DNA of 44,058 bases from CAZHPA01 sp964533945. Lineage in GTDB: Bacteria > Bacillota > Clostridia > Lachnospirales > WRBF01. Positions 25,165 through 32,750 of this stretch are shown piece after piece. The stretch is taken from assembly GCA_964533945.1 (NCBI GenBank), contig CAZHPA010000012.1, positions 1 through 44,058 of the forward strand. Direction: 5' to 3'. Positions within the stretch are counted from its first letter, which is position 1; every line of letters starts with the position of its first letter. Position numbers and translations under genes: made by a program. The notes under the pieces were generated by a model that saw only the letters and a program-made list of their open reading frames with translations, had not been told where the DNA came from and made no database searches.

Positions 25165-26997
25165 TTAAAGCATTTTTTCTAAAATAGTATTGCTACGTTC
25201 CATGAACTTAGTCATTTCTTCTATTGTAAGCGTCTTGTGGCTTAACATTGCAAGGTCAAAAATATGCTCTATGGCAAGGTTTGTGTTTTCGTTGTCTTCA
25301 GAACAAAGTAAGCGCTTAACAAGACTGTTGTTTTTATTTAAAACAAGTGTTTGCTCTGTTTCAAATTCTTTTAAACCGCCAAACATTTTAGACATTTCTT
25401 GCATTCTTCTTGATTGCTCCGAAAGTAAAATAATTGCCGGAACAGAACTTGATTTTAAGTTTTCAACTTTAACCTTCAAACTTTTTTTATTTAAAGCATT
25501 AGAGAAAATATTTTCAAGCTTTTCATCTTCTGCATTTTTTTCGTCTTTAGAAGCTTCGTCATCTGCTTGTTTTAACGCTTCTGAAATATCTGAATCAATT
25601 CGGCTAAACTTTACTTTTGTTTCATAGCTTTCTAAGTATGAAATAAATGGGTTGTCCAAATTTGCTGTTAAAATAACTGCTTCCATACCGTTGTCTTTAA
25701 ACATTCTAATATATTGTGCTTGTTGGTTTTCATTTGTAACATAAAATATTTTGTCTTTTGATGTTTCTTTGTTTCTTTCAAGAAATTCATCTAAAGTGGC
25801 GTAATCACCTGATGTAGTTTTGTATACTATGCATGGATTAACTTTATCATAAAAATCTTTTTCTTTAATGCAGCCATATTTTACAAATGGGTTAATGTCG
25901 TCCCAATATCCGTTGTATGTTTCTCTGTCTTTTTTAAATACGCTATTTAATTTATCTGCAACTTTTTTAGTAATATACCCCGACAACTTTTTAACATACG
26001 CATCATTTTGCAAAAAGCTTCTTGAAACGTTAAGCGGTAAGTCTTGGCAATCGACTGTGCCTTTTAAAAGAAGTAAAAATTCTGGTATAACTTCTTTTAT
26101 GTTGTCTGCTATAAAAACTTGATTACTATATAACTTAACTTGTCCTTCAATAGTTTCAAGCTCGTGTTTTAGCTTTGGAAAGTACAATATTCCTTTAAGC
26201 TTAAACGGATAGTCCATATTTAAATGAATCCAAAAAAGTGGGTCTGTGAAATCGGAAAACGTTTCATGGTAAAACGATTTATATTCTTCATCTGTGCATT
26301 CAGAAGGCTGCTTTAACCATAAAGGATAAGTATTTATAAGTTCGCCTTTTCCATTTTCTTCGTTCTTACCTTCTTCGGTGCCTTGCTCGCCTTTAACAAC
26401 ATTAAAATAAATATTAAACGGCATAAACTTACAATATTTTTTAAGTGTATTTCTTAGCGTATATTCTTCAAGAAATTGTTCGCCGTCTTCTGAAACATAA
26501 AGCGTTATTGTTGTTCCTCTTTGAGTCCTATCGCTATTTGAAAGCTCGTATTCAATGCCGCCGTCGCATAGCCATTTAACCGGTTCTGCTTCTTCTTTAT
26601 ATGAAAGCGTATCTATTTCAACTTTGTCTGCAACCATGAATGTTGAATAAAACCCAAGCCCAAAATGCCCTATTATGTCGTTTGCTTTATCTTTATATTT
26701 ATTAACAAAATCATTAGCGCCAGAAAAAGCTATTTCTGCAATATATTTAACAACTTCTTCCTTGGTCATTCCAATTCCATTATCTGAAACGGCAATTGTT
26801 TTGTTTTCTTTATCTAATGTAACGCAAACTTCAAATTGCTCCGCTTCATCAGTTTCTGCTGCAAGCTTAAATTTTGTTATGGCATCTGTTGAGTTTGAAA
26901 CAAGTTCTCTAATAAAAATATCTGAATCTGAATATAGCCATTTTTTAATTATTGGCAAAATATTTTCGCTGTTAATTGATAAATTACCTTTTTGCAA
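25165..26997 (-). CDS. htpG: Molecular chaperone HtpG (Hsp90 family)
   Basis: This is bacterial Hsp90, an ATP-dependent cytoplasmic folding chaperone. The N-terminal GHKL ATPase has R-E-L-V-S-N-S-T-D-A, D-N-G-I-G-M-T, G-H-F-G-L-G-F-Y-S and R-G-T-T-I. The middle domain (D-L-P-L-N-V-S-R) and C-terminal dimerisation region follow. The 610 residues are normal, with an acidic/Lys-rich insert near residues 205-220. GGAGG precedes the ATG. A perfect sigma-A promoter and, just upstream of it, a perfect CIRCE operator lie before the gene, so heat-shock control by HrcA is likely. Confidence 0.95.
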   Translation of the reverse strand: MQKGNLSINSENILPIIKKWLYSDSDIFIRELVSNSTDAITKFKLAAETDEAEQFEVCVTLDKENKTIAVSDNGIGMTKEEVVKYIAEIAFSGANDFVNKYKDKANDIIGHFGLGFYSTFMVADKVEIDTLSYKEEAEPVKWLCDGGIEYELSNSDRTQRGTTITLYVSEDGEQFLEEYTLRNTLKKYCKFMPFNIYFNVVKGEQGTEEGKNEENGKGELINTYPLWLKQPSECTDEEYKSFYHETFSDFTDPLFWIHLNMDYPFKLKGILYFPKLKHELETIEGQVKLYSNQVFIADNIKEVIPEFLLLLKGTVDCQDLPLNVSRSFLQNDAYVKKLSGYITKKVADKLNSVFKKDRETYNGYWDDINPFVKYGCIKEKDFYDKVNPCIVYKTTSGDYATLDEFLERNKETSKDKIFYVTNENQQAQYIRMFKDNGMEAVILTANLDNPFISYLESYETKVKFSRIDSDISEALKQADDEASKDEKNAEDEKLENIFSNALNKKSLKVKVENLKSSSVPAIILLSEQSRRMQEMSKMFGGLKEFETEQTLVLNKNNSLVKRLLCSEDNENTNLAIEHIFDLAMLSHKTLTIEEMTKFMERSNTILEKML

Positions 26998-27031
26998 GCT
27001 TTAAACCTCCCATATAATGTATTTTTTGTAT

Positions 27032-27060
27032 ATTATACAATTATAGAGATAAAAAGTCAA
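27032..27060 (-). promoter_or_regulatory. Sigma-A promoter for htpG
   Basis: On the minus strand TTGACT (27060-27055) and TATAAT (27037-27032) are separated by 17 bases, about 35 bases before the htpG start. Confidence 0.85.
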
Positions 27061-27067
27061 GAAAAAT

Positions 27068-27094
27068 TTAGCACTCAACATTCAAGAGTGCTAA
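27068..27094. promoter_or_regulatory. CIRCE element (HrcA operator)
   Basis: TTAGCACTC (27068-27076), nine bases, GAGTGCTAA (27086-27094) is a perfect match to the CIRCE consensus bound by the heat-shock repressor HrcA. It starts 7 bases upstream of the htpG -35 box and overlaps the last codons and stop of the DUF5721-like gene. Confidence 0.95.
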
Positions 27095-27557
27095 CAATAA
27101 TATTGTTAGATTTAAAAAAGTCTAAAGCAAAATTAACCCATGCTGCATTAACTTCCTTTTTTTCTAAAGAATTTGGAACTGAAAAAACTTTTTCGCTTGA
27201 AGCAACTGTAAAATAAGCTTCTCTATTTTCAAATACTAAATTTAATGAGCAAGAAGCGGCGTTTTTGTGAATTTGCTTAACTAATTGATTAGGTAACGAA
27301 AATACAATTTTAATCTTTTTAGGTGGCTTTTCCCCCTTAATTATAAAAAAGACAAGTTGACGCAATTGCTTCCACTTGCAGTAATTGCTAAGTGTTTCAT
27401 CTTCTTCGGAAAAATATTCTTTATCTACAAAGCAGCTTATTTCTATTTTTGTAAACGAAGTTATAGAAATGCCTCGTACTTCAAAAATTTCAAATGTTTG
27501 CTCTTTCAAAAGCTTAGTCATAAAGCCTTTAACTTCTAAAACTTTAAGGGCAATCAT
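27075..27557 (-). CDS. DUF5721-like protein of unknown function
   Basis: This 160-residue cytoplasmic protein has no signal peptide or membrane segment. It begins M-I-A-L-K-V-L-E-V-K-G-F-M and has a conserved-looking F-V-D-K-E-Y-F patch, consistent with a clostridial family of unknown function (DUF5721). The start follows GGAAAGGA. It is upstream of htpG on the same strand, and its final residues are encoded inside the CIRCE operator. Whether it shares heat-shock control is unclear, because the operator lies at its 3' end and not its 5' end. Confidence 0.75.
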   Translation of the reverse strand: MIALKVLEVKGFMTKLLKEQTFEIFEVRGISITSFTKIEISCFVDKEYFSEEDETLSNYCKWKQLRQLVFFIIKGEKPPKKIKIVFSLPNQLVKQIHKNAASCSLNLVFENREAYFTVASSEKVFSVPNSLEKKEVNAAWVNFALDFFKSNNIIVSTLEC

Positions 27558-27647
27558 AATATTTAAATTCCTTTCCGGTTTCTAATTTATATTAAAAGGT
27601 TAGCATATGGCTTTAAACTATGCAACAAAAATTTACCCCCTAATTGT

Positions 27648-27700
27648 CAAGAATTCTCCCACCTCTTAACTCAGATGCTTTAGATTGGCGGGTGATGAAT
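27648..27700 (+). mobile_element. Isolated IS200/IS605-type right-end relic
   Basis: CCCACC (27658-27663) and GGCGGG (27687-27692) form a near-perfect hairpin in a context that matches the end of the adjacent element: AGAA, then CTCCC, then TTTAGATTGGCGGG followed by a pyrimidine and GA. The 14 bases TTTAGATTGGCGGG are identical in both. It appears to be the leftover end of a second, otherwise lost, copy. Confidence 0.5.
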
Positions 27701-27719
27701 TGGCAAAGTCTTTTTTCTA

Positions 27720-27748
27720 TTGACAACCACAACCAACTTATGTATTCT
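27720..27748 (+). promoter_or_regulatory. tnpB promoter
   Basis: TTGACA (27720-27725), 17 bases, TATTCT (27743-27748), 33 bases before the tnpB ATG, which itself follows a GGGG site. Confidence 0.65.
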
Positions 27749-27781
27749 ATAAATAAACAATTATAAACGGGGTAAAAAGCA

Positions 27782-28420
27782 ATGAATAAAGCTTATAAAT
27801 TTAGAATATATCCAACTAAAGAACAAGCTATATTATTTGCCAAAACCTTTGGTTGTGTTAGATTTATATACAATAAAATGCTAGAAGATAAAATAAAGTA
27901 TTACAAAGAAACTAAACAAATACTTAAAAATACACCAGCTCAATATAAAAAAGAAAATGAATTTCTTAAAGAAGTTGATAGTTTAGCTTTAGCAAATGCA
28001 CAGCTTAATCTTCAAACAGCATATAATAACTTCTTTAGAGATACAAAAATAGGTTTTCCTAAATTCAAAGCAAAACATAAAGACAAAGACAGCTATACAA
28101 CAAATAATCAAAAAGGTTCAATTAAATTAACTAATAAGCATATAAAACTACCTAAAGTTGGACTTGTAAGAGTTAAAAAACATAGAGAAATACCAAATAA
28201 TGAAATTATAAAATCTTGCATATGAAAATAATGAACAAATCATTATAGATAAAAACAAAGTTATAGGCCTTGATTATTCAATGACTTTTCTTTATTTTGA
28301 TTAAAATAATGAAAGTGCAAAATACCCTAAATTCTATAGAAAATCACAAGATAAATTGCAAAAAGAACAACGTAAACTTAATAAGTATCAAAAGAAAACT
28401 TATAATATAAATAACCGCGG
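27782..28420 (+). pseudogene. tnpB: Broken TnpB (RNA-guided transposon endonuclease)
   Basis: The first 147 codons encode a normal TnpB N-terminus (M-N-K-A-Y-K-F-R-I-Y-P-T-K-E-Q, then F-G-C-V-R-F-I-Y-N). A shift then leads to a stop at 28223-28225. The next frame continues with the RuvC-I region (K-V-I-G-L-D-Y-S-M) and K-F-Y-R-K-S-Q-D-K-L-Q-K-E-Q-R-K-L, interrupted by a TAA at 28301-28303. Part of the middle, RuvC-II, the zinc finger and RuvC-III are missing. It cannot make an active nuclease. Intact TnpB has about 370-400 residues and cuts DNA guided by an omega RNA. Confidence 0.88.
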
Positions 28421-28514
28421 GACACACGGGGTTAGCTTATTTATTCTTAGACGTTAGTCTATCAAGTAAGAAGCTCCCGCATCTATTTTAGATTGGCGGG
28501 CGAGTATGTCACGC

Positions 28515-28554
28515 TTGCCTAACATATATTTGCATGATATAGTTAATAACTATA
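28515..28554 (+). promoter_or_regulatory. Promoter with overlapping palindrome for the rRNA methyltransferase gene
   Basis: TTGCCT (28515-28520), 17 bases, TATAGT (28538-28543) form a good sigma-A promoter. The -10 box is part of a perfect 17-base palindrome, TATAGTTA-A-TAACTATA (28538-28554), which could be an operator. The -35 box starts within three bases of the end of the IS605-type relic. Confidence 0.6.
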
Positions 28555-28583
28555 AAACAAAAAGCGGAGGAATTTAACAAAAG

Positions 28584-29723
28584 ATGTATAATTTTATAGT
28601 AACATCTACTTTTGGGCTTGAAGCAACGCTAAAGCGTGAAGTTTTAAAGCTTGGGTATGAAATAACAAAAGTATCAGACGGGCGCATAGATTTTAAAGCA
28701 AACATTGAAGCAATTGCAAACGCAAACCTTTGGCTTAGAAGTGCAGATAGAGTTTTGTTAAACATAGGAGAATTTGAAGCTACAACATTTGATGAGCTTT
28801 TTGAAGGAACAAAAGCGTTAAATTGGGAAGATTGGATTACAGAAGACGGCAAATTTACAGTTACAGGAAAATCAGTTAAGTCAAAGCTTTTCAGCGTTTC
28901 AGACTGCCAAGCTATAGTTAAAAAAGCTGTTGTTGAAAAGTTAAAGCAAAAGTACAACACAAACTGGTTTAAAGAAACAGGAGCAGAGTATAAAATTCAA
29001 GTTGCGCTTTTAAAAGACAAAGTAACTTTAACTATAGACACAACAGGCGCAGGGCTTCATAAAAGAGGTTATAGACAATTTGCAGGCGATGCCCCATTAA
29101 AAGAAACACTTGCATATGCACTAATTGAACTTAGTTATTGGAACAAAGAAAGAACGTTATTAGACCCAATGTGCGGTTCTGGAACGATTGCTATAGAAGC
29201 AGCTTTGGTTGCCAAAAATATTGCACCGGGTCTTTCGCGAAAATTTGTTTCTGAAAGCTGGGAACAAATTGATAAAAAAATTTGGAAAGAACAAAGAGTT
29301 AAAGCATATTCTAAAATAAATGTAGATTTTACCCCTGAAATTTTCGGCTCGGACATTGACTCGCAATCAATAGCTCTTGCAAAATACAATGCAAAAAAAG
29401 CAGGCGTTGACGACTGCATAATTTTTGAAGAAAAGCCACTTAAAGACGTTTCGCTTCCATGCAGCTATGGTGTTGCAATAATTAATCCTCCATACGGAGA
29501 AAGACTTTTAAAAGCTTCAGAAGTTGAAGTTTTGTATAAGCAAATGGGGGAATTGTATAAAACCGATAAAACGTGGTGCTTTTATGTTATTACTTCAGAT
29601 GAAAGTTTTGAAAAACATTTTGGTAAAAAAGCTGATGCAAAAAGGAAGCTGTTTAATGGCATGATTAAAACCGACTATTATCAATATATTGCGCCAAAAA
29701 AATCTTATTCTTCAAGTCTTTAA
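28584..29723 (+). CDS. THUMP-domain rRNA guanine-N2 methyltransferase (RlmL N-half/YpsC type)
   Basis: This SAM-dependent RNA methyltransferase has an N-terminal ferredoxin-like and THUMP region (about 1-160) and a Rossmann-fold catalytic domain. Motif I D-P-M-C-G-S-G-T (near 194), a D-I-D motif and the catalytic I-N-P-P-Y-G-E-R motif are visible. The family (YpsC in Bacillus, the N-terminal half of E. coli RlmL) modifies a guanine of 23S rRNA; exact target here is inferred. The 379 residues are normal. The ATG follows GCGGAGG. The gene's promoter abuts a transposon relic. Confidence 0.9.
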   Translation: MYNFIVTSTFGLEATLKREVLKLGYEITKVSDGRIDFKANIEAIANANLWLRSADRVLLNIGEFEATTFDELFEGTKALNWEDWITEDGKFTVTGKSVKSKLFSVSDCQAIVKKAVVEKLKQKYNTNWFKETGAEYKIQVALLKDKVTLTIDTTGAGLHKRGYRQFAGDAPLKETLAYALIELSYWNKERTLLDPMCGSGTIAIEAALVAKNIAPGLSRKFVSESWEQIDKKIWKEQRVKAYSKINVDFTPEIFGSDIDSQSIALAKYNAKKAGVDDCIIFEEKPLKDVSLPCSYGVAIINPPYGERLLKASEVEVLYKQMGELYKTDKTWCFYVITSDESFEKHFGKKADAKRKLFNGMIKTDYYQYIAPKKSYSSSL

Positions 29724-29788
29724 TTTTAATTTTGGCTGAACAATGCTAAAAACCACCTATTTTTTAAACATATTATGAATTTATACAG

Positions 29789-29817
29789 AAACCAGCTCTA
29801 TTAATGAGTTGGTTTTT
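29789..29817 (+). terminator. Terminator after the rRNA methyltransferase gene
   Basis: AAACCAGCTC (29789-29798) pairs with GAGTTGGTTT (29806-29815, one G-T pair) around a 7-base loop and runs into T residues. The remaining gap to the chemoreceptor gene holds only that gene's promoter. Confidence 0.85.
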
Positions 29818-29920
29818 AATATTAAAGCTTGTTTGCTTTAATTATTGTTTTCCACAGTCACTTCCAACATTTAAAGCAATATGATGCATGGCAGGTAATA
29901 TAATGCACCTAAAATTTATG

Positions 29921-29949
29921 TTGTATTAAATTTTAAATTGGCTTATAAT
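29921..29949 (+). promoter_or_regulatory. Sigma-A promoter for the chemoreceptor gene
   Basis: TTGTAT (29921-29926), 17 bases, TATAAT (29944-29949). No sigma-D (motility) type promoter was recognised in this gap. Confidence 0.65.
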
Positions 29950-29994
29950 TGATATTAGCAAATTATATTAATAGGCAAAGGGGTGCAGAAAAAA

Positions 29995-32703
29995 TTGGCA
30001 AAACTGTTTAATAACATGAAAATCTATACAAAATTGTTGTCTTCATTTATGGTTATAGTTTTACTAACAGTAGTTATAGGCGGCATGGGAGTTTATAACA
30101 TTAAAAAGAATGATAAAAATTATTCTAATTCTATCGAGATGGAATCTAGAGTTATTACTGCTTCAACAGATGCTTCTTTAACGTTTAACAATATTGATGT
30201 GGGGCTTCACGAAATGCTGCTGTATAGCTATGACAGAGGTATGGTTGATAGCATTTACACTCAAATGTCAACTGATTTTCAGGAAATAAACAATATAGGT
30301 ACAACTTTAAGTGATTTCATTAGCGAAAACGAAGAATATGTAGCTAAAATTAATGGCTTGCTTGCAATTGTGGAAAAACTTAAAACATCGGTGGATAGTA
30401 TTTATAATAATCTTAAAGATAATAATTATGGCACAGCAATGAAAATAATGAAAGAGGAAGCAGATGTTTTAAGCGTTCAAATATCCGAAGAGCTTGAAGT
30501 GTTTATAGAAGTATCGCAACAGCGCCTTGAACAAGCGTCGGTTAACAATACTAAACTTGCAGATACAATAACAATGGAAATTATTGTAATTTCTTTAATC
30601 ATTTTATTTTTTTCCATATTATTTTCTTTTGTAGTGTCTAAAAATATGAGCAATAGCGTTAAAGCATTGTCTGAAAGTGCAATAAAAATTTCAAACGGTG
30701 ATTTAAATTTTGATTTACGAACAAATAGAAAAGATGAGTTGGGCATGCTTTCTAACAGCATTGCTGTTATTGTTGAAACTATTAAATCTGTTACTAACGA
30801 AATTATTAAAATGTCTGAAAAGCTAGATAAAGAAGGCGATGTTGATGCAAGAATTAATACACAAGGCTTTAAAGGGGCGTATTATGATTTTTGTGCATAT
30901 ATAAATAAAACTATCGACGACTTAACAAGCGATACAAAAGACGCAATTATATGTATGCTTGAATACAGCAAAGGGAATTTTAATGCAACAATTAAGCCCT
31001 ATGTTGGCAAAAAGGCAACTTTAAATGTTGCTATAGATGAATTGCAAAGAAATTTAGTTGGTATTACAACAGATGTTGATGCAATATTAGTTGCAGCAAA
31101 ACAAGGCGATTTAACTAAAAGAATGGATTCTTCCAAATATCAAAATAATTGGTTTGAATTATCAGAAAATTTAAATAATCTTTTAGTTACAACAATTAAT
31201 CCTATTAACGAAGCTATTGCAGTATTTGAAAAAATGGGAAAAGGCGACTTTACTGTTAAAATCGAAGGCGATTATAAAGGTAGCTTTTTAAATATGAAAA
31301 ATGCAATAAATCATATGATTAATATTTTAGTTTCGTATATTCAAGAAATATCAAATATTTTAACAAAGATGTCTGATGAGAACTTTGATGTTGAAATAGT
31401 TAATGATTATATAGGCGGATTTAAGCCAATTAAAGTTGCTTTAAATAAAATAATTAACACATTTAACGACACTTTATCTGAAATTAATGCTTCTGCAAAA
31501 TTTGTTTCATCTGGGGCAAGGGAAATATCAGATTCAAGCTCTATGCTTGCCGACGGAGCATCAAAGCAAGCCGAAGAAGTTTCAAAGCTTACTACTATTA
31601 TGAACGATATTAGCGAACACACCCACACAAACGCTAAAAACGCAAAAACCGCAAGCGAATATGCTATTGTTGCAAAAGAACGAGCAGCTATTGGCAATGA
31701 TGAAATGAAAGCTATGCAAAAAGCTATGGATGAAATTAACAATGCTTCAAGCAATATTTCAAAAATTGTTAAAGTTATTGATGACATTGCATTCCAAACA
31801 AATTTATTAGCATTAAATGCAGCAGTTGAAGCAGCAAGAGCAGGGCAATATGGCAAAGGGTTTGCCGTTGTTGCCGAAGAAGTTAGAAATCTTGCAAATA
31901 GAAGCCAAGGTGCGGCTAAAGAAACAACAGAATTAATTGAGGGTTCGTTTGAAAAAACTGTTTATGGAACAAAAATTGCAAATAAAACGGCAACAACATT
32001 GCAATCTATTGTTGACCAAATTGAAAACATTACAACGCTTGTTGAAGAAGTTGCATCTTCTTCCCTTAACCAAGAAAAGTATATTAATGAAGTTAACGAA
32101 AGTATTGACCATATTTCAAAAATAGCTCAATCAAACACTGCAGCAAGTCAACAAGAAGCAGCATCTTCAGAAGAGCTTTCAAGCCAATCTCAATTACTTA
32201 AAAATATGGTTTCTAAATTTAAGCTTAGAGATATAAAACACGAAACGAAAGATGCTATGCCTGAAATTGTCGAAGCGCAAAAGTATTCATTTGCACATGA
32301 ACCTAAAAAACCTGTAAAACCTATAAAATCAGAAGTTCCAAAATACGAGCCTAAAAAACTTGCAAAGCCGGAAGTTCCAAAATATGAACCTAAAAAACCT
32401 GAAGTTCCAAAATATGAACCTAAAAAACCTATAAATTCTACAAAACCGGAAGCAAAATCTTTAGCAAAAGAGCAAGAATTTGAATATGACTTTTCAAAGC
32501 AAGATTTTTCAAAACCGCTTGTAAGAGAAACACCAAAAATAACTGTTGCCTTAAAGCCAACATTGCCTCCTGTTTTAAACAAAACAGAAACTGAAAGTTC
32601 TTTTAAAGAAGCAAAAAGTCCGGCAGTTGCGGCGGTAAAAGCAAAGCCTATAGATAATAATAACAGCAGCGTTTACAATAGAAATGATTTTGGAAAATAT
32701 TAA
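29995..32703 (+). CDS. Methyl-accepting chemotaxis protein with poly-HAMP array
   Basis: This transmembrane chemoreceptor has TM1 at about residues 14-36, an extracytoplasmic helical sensor of about 150 residues (4HB-like) and TM2 at about 195-215. A HAMP domain (G-D-L-N-F-D-L-R) is followed by about five further HAMP-like modules, each with a G-D/N-hydrophobic pattern. The signalling domain contains the hairpin D-I-A-F-Q-T-N-L-L-A-L-N-A-A-V-E-A-A-R near 596-630. The C-terminal ~140 residues are a Lys/Pro-rich linker with repeats of E-V-P-K-Y-E-P-K-K and end N-D-F-G-K-Y. I chose TTG 29995 because AAAGGGGTG at 29978-29986 fits it; the GTG at 29983 overlaps that site. The ligand is unknown. Confidence 0.93.
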   Translation: MAKLFNNMKIYTKLLSSFMVIVLLTVVIGGMGVYNIKKNDKNYSNSIEMESRVITASTDASLTFNNIDVGLHEMLLYSYDRGMVDSIYTQMSTDFQEINNIGTTLSDFISENEEYVAKINGLLAIVEKLKTSVDSIYNNLKDNNYGTAMKIMKEEADVLSVQISEELEVFIEVSQQRLEQASVNNTKLADTITMEIIVISLIILFFSILFSFVVSKNMSNSVKALSESAIKISNGDLNFDLRTNRKDELGMLSNSIAVIVETIKSVTNEIIKMSEKLDKEGDVDARINTQGFKGAYYDFCAYINKTIDDLTSDTKDAIICMLEYSKGNFNATIKPYVGKKATLNVAIDELQRNLVGITTDVDAILVAAKQGDLTKRMDSSKYQNNWFELSENLNNLLVTTINPINEAIAVFEKMGKGDFTVKIEGDYKGSFLNMKNAINHMINILVSYIQEISNILTKMSDENFDVEIVNDYIGGFKPIKVALNKIINTFNDTLSEINASAKFVSSGAREISDSSSMLADGASKQAEEVSKLTTIMNDISEHTHTNAKNAKTASEYAIVAKERAAIGNDEMKAMQKAMDEINNASSNISKIVKVIDDIAFQTNLLALNAAVEAARAGQYGKGFAVVAEEVRNLANRSQGAAKETTELIEGSFEKTVYGTKIANKTATTLQSIVDQIENITTLVEEVASSSLNQEKYINEVNESIDHISKIAQSNTAASQQEAASSEELSSQSQLLKNMVSKFKLRDIKHETKDAMPEIVEAQKYSFAHEPKKPVKPIKSEVPKYEPKKLAKPEVPKYEPKKPEVPKYEPKKPINSTKPEAKSLAKEQEFEYDFSKQDFSKPLVRETPKITVALKPTLPPVLNKTETESSFKEAKSPAVAAVKAKPIDNNNSSVYNRNDFGKY

Positions 32704-32715
32704 TGCATTAATAGC

Positions 32716-32747
32716 AAAAAGGCACATATTAGTTTATGTGCCTTTTT
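32716..32747. terminator. Bidirectional terminator between chemoreceptor gene and glgB
   Basis: AAAAAGGCACATA (32716-32728) and TATGTGCCTTTTT (32735-32747) form a perfect 13-base stem with a 6-base loop, with A and T tracts that suit both directions. Confidence 0.92.
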
Positions 32748-32750
32748 ATT

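Larger units (their letters stand above)
27702..28512 (+). mobile_element. Degraded IS200/IS605-family (tnpB-only) element
   Basis: The element comprises a promoter, a decayed tnpB and a right-end hairpin (CCCGC 28476-28480, GCGGG 28496-28500) ending near GTCAC at 28508-28512. No tnpA is present. The segment from about 28419 (CGCGGGACACACGGGG) to the hairpin looks like the conserved 3' part from which omega RNAs are made. The exact left boundary is uncertain. Confidence 0.7.

Noticed and set aside
27782..28225. An intact TnpB-derived regulator (TldR-like)
   Set aside because: The frame ends after 147 codons, and the rest of the gene persists as shifted, stop-containing fragments, so it is decay and not a repurposed protein.
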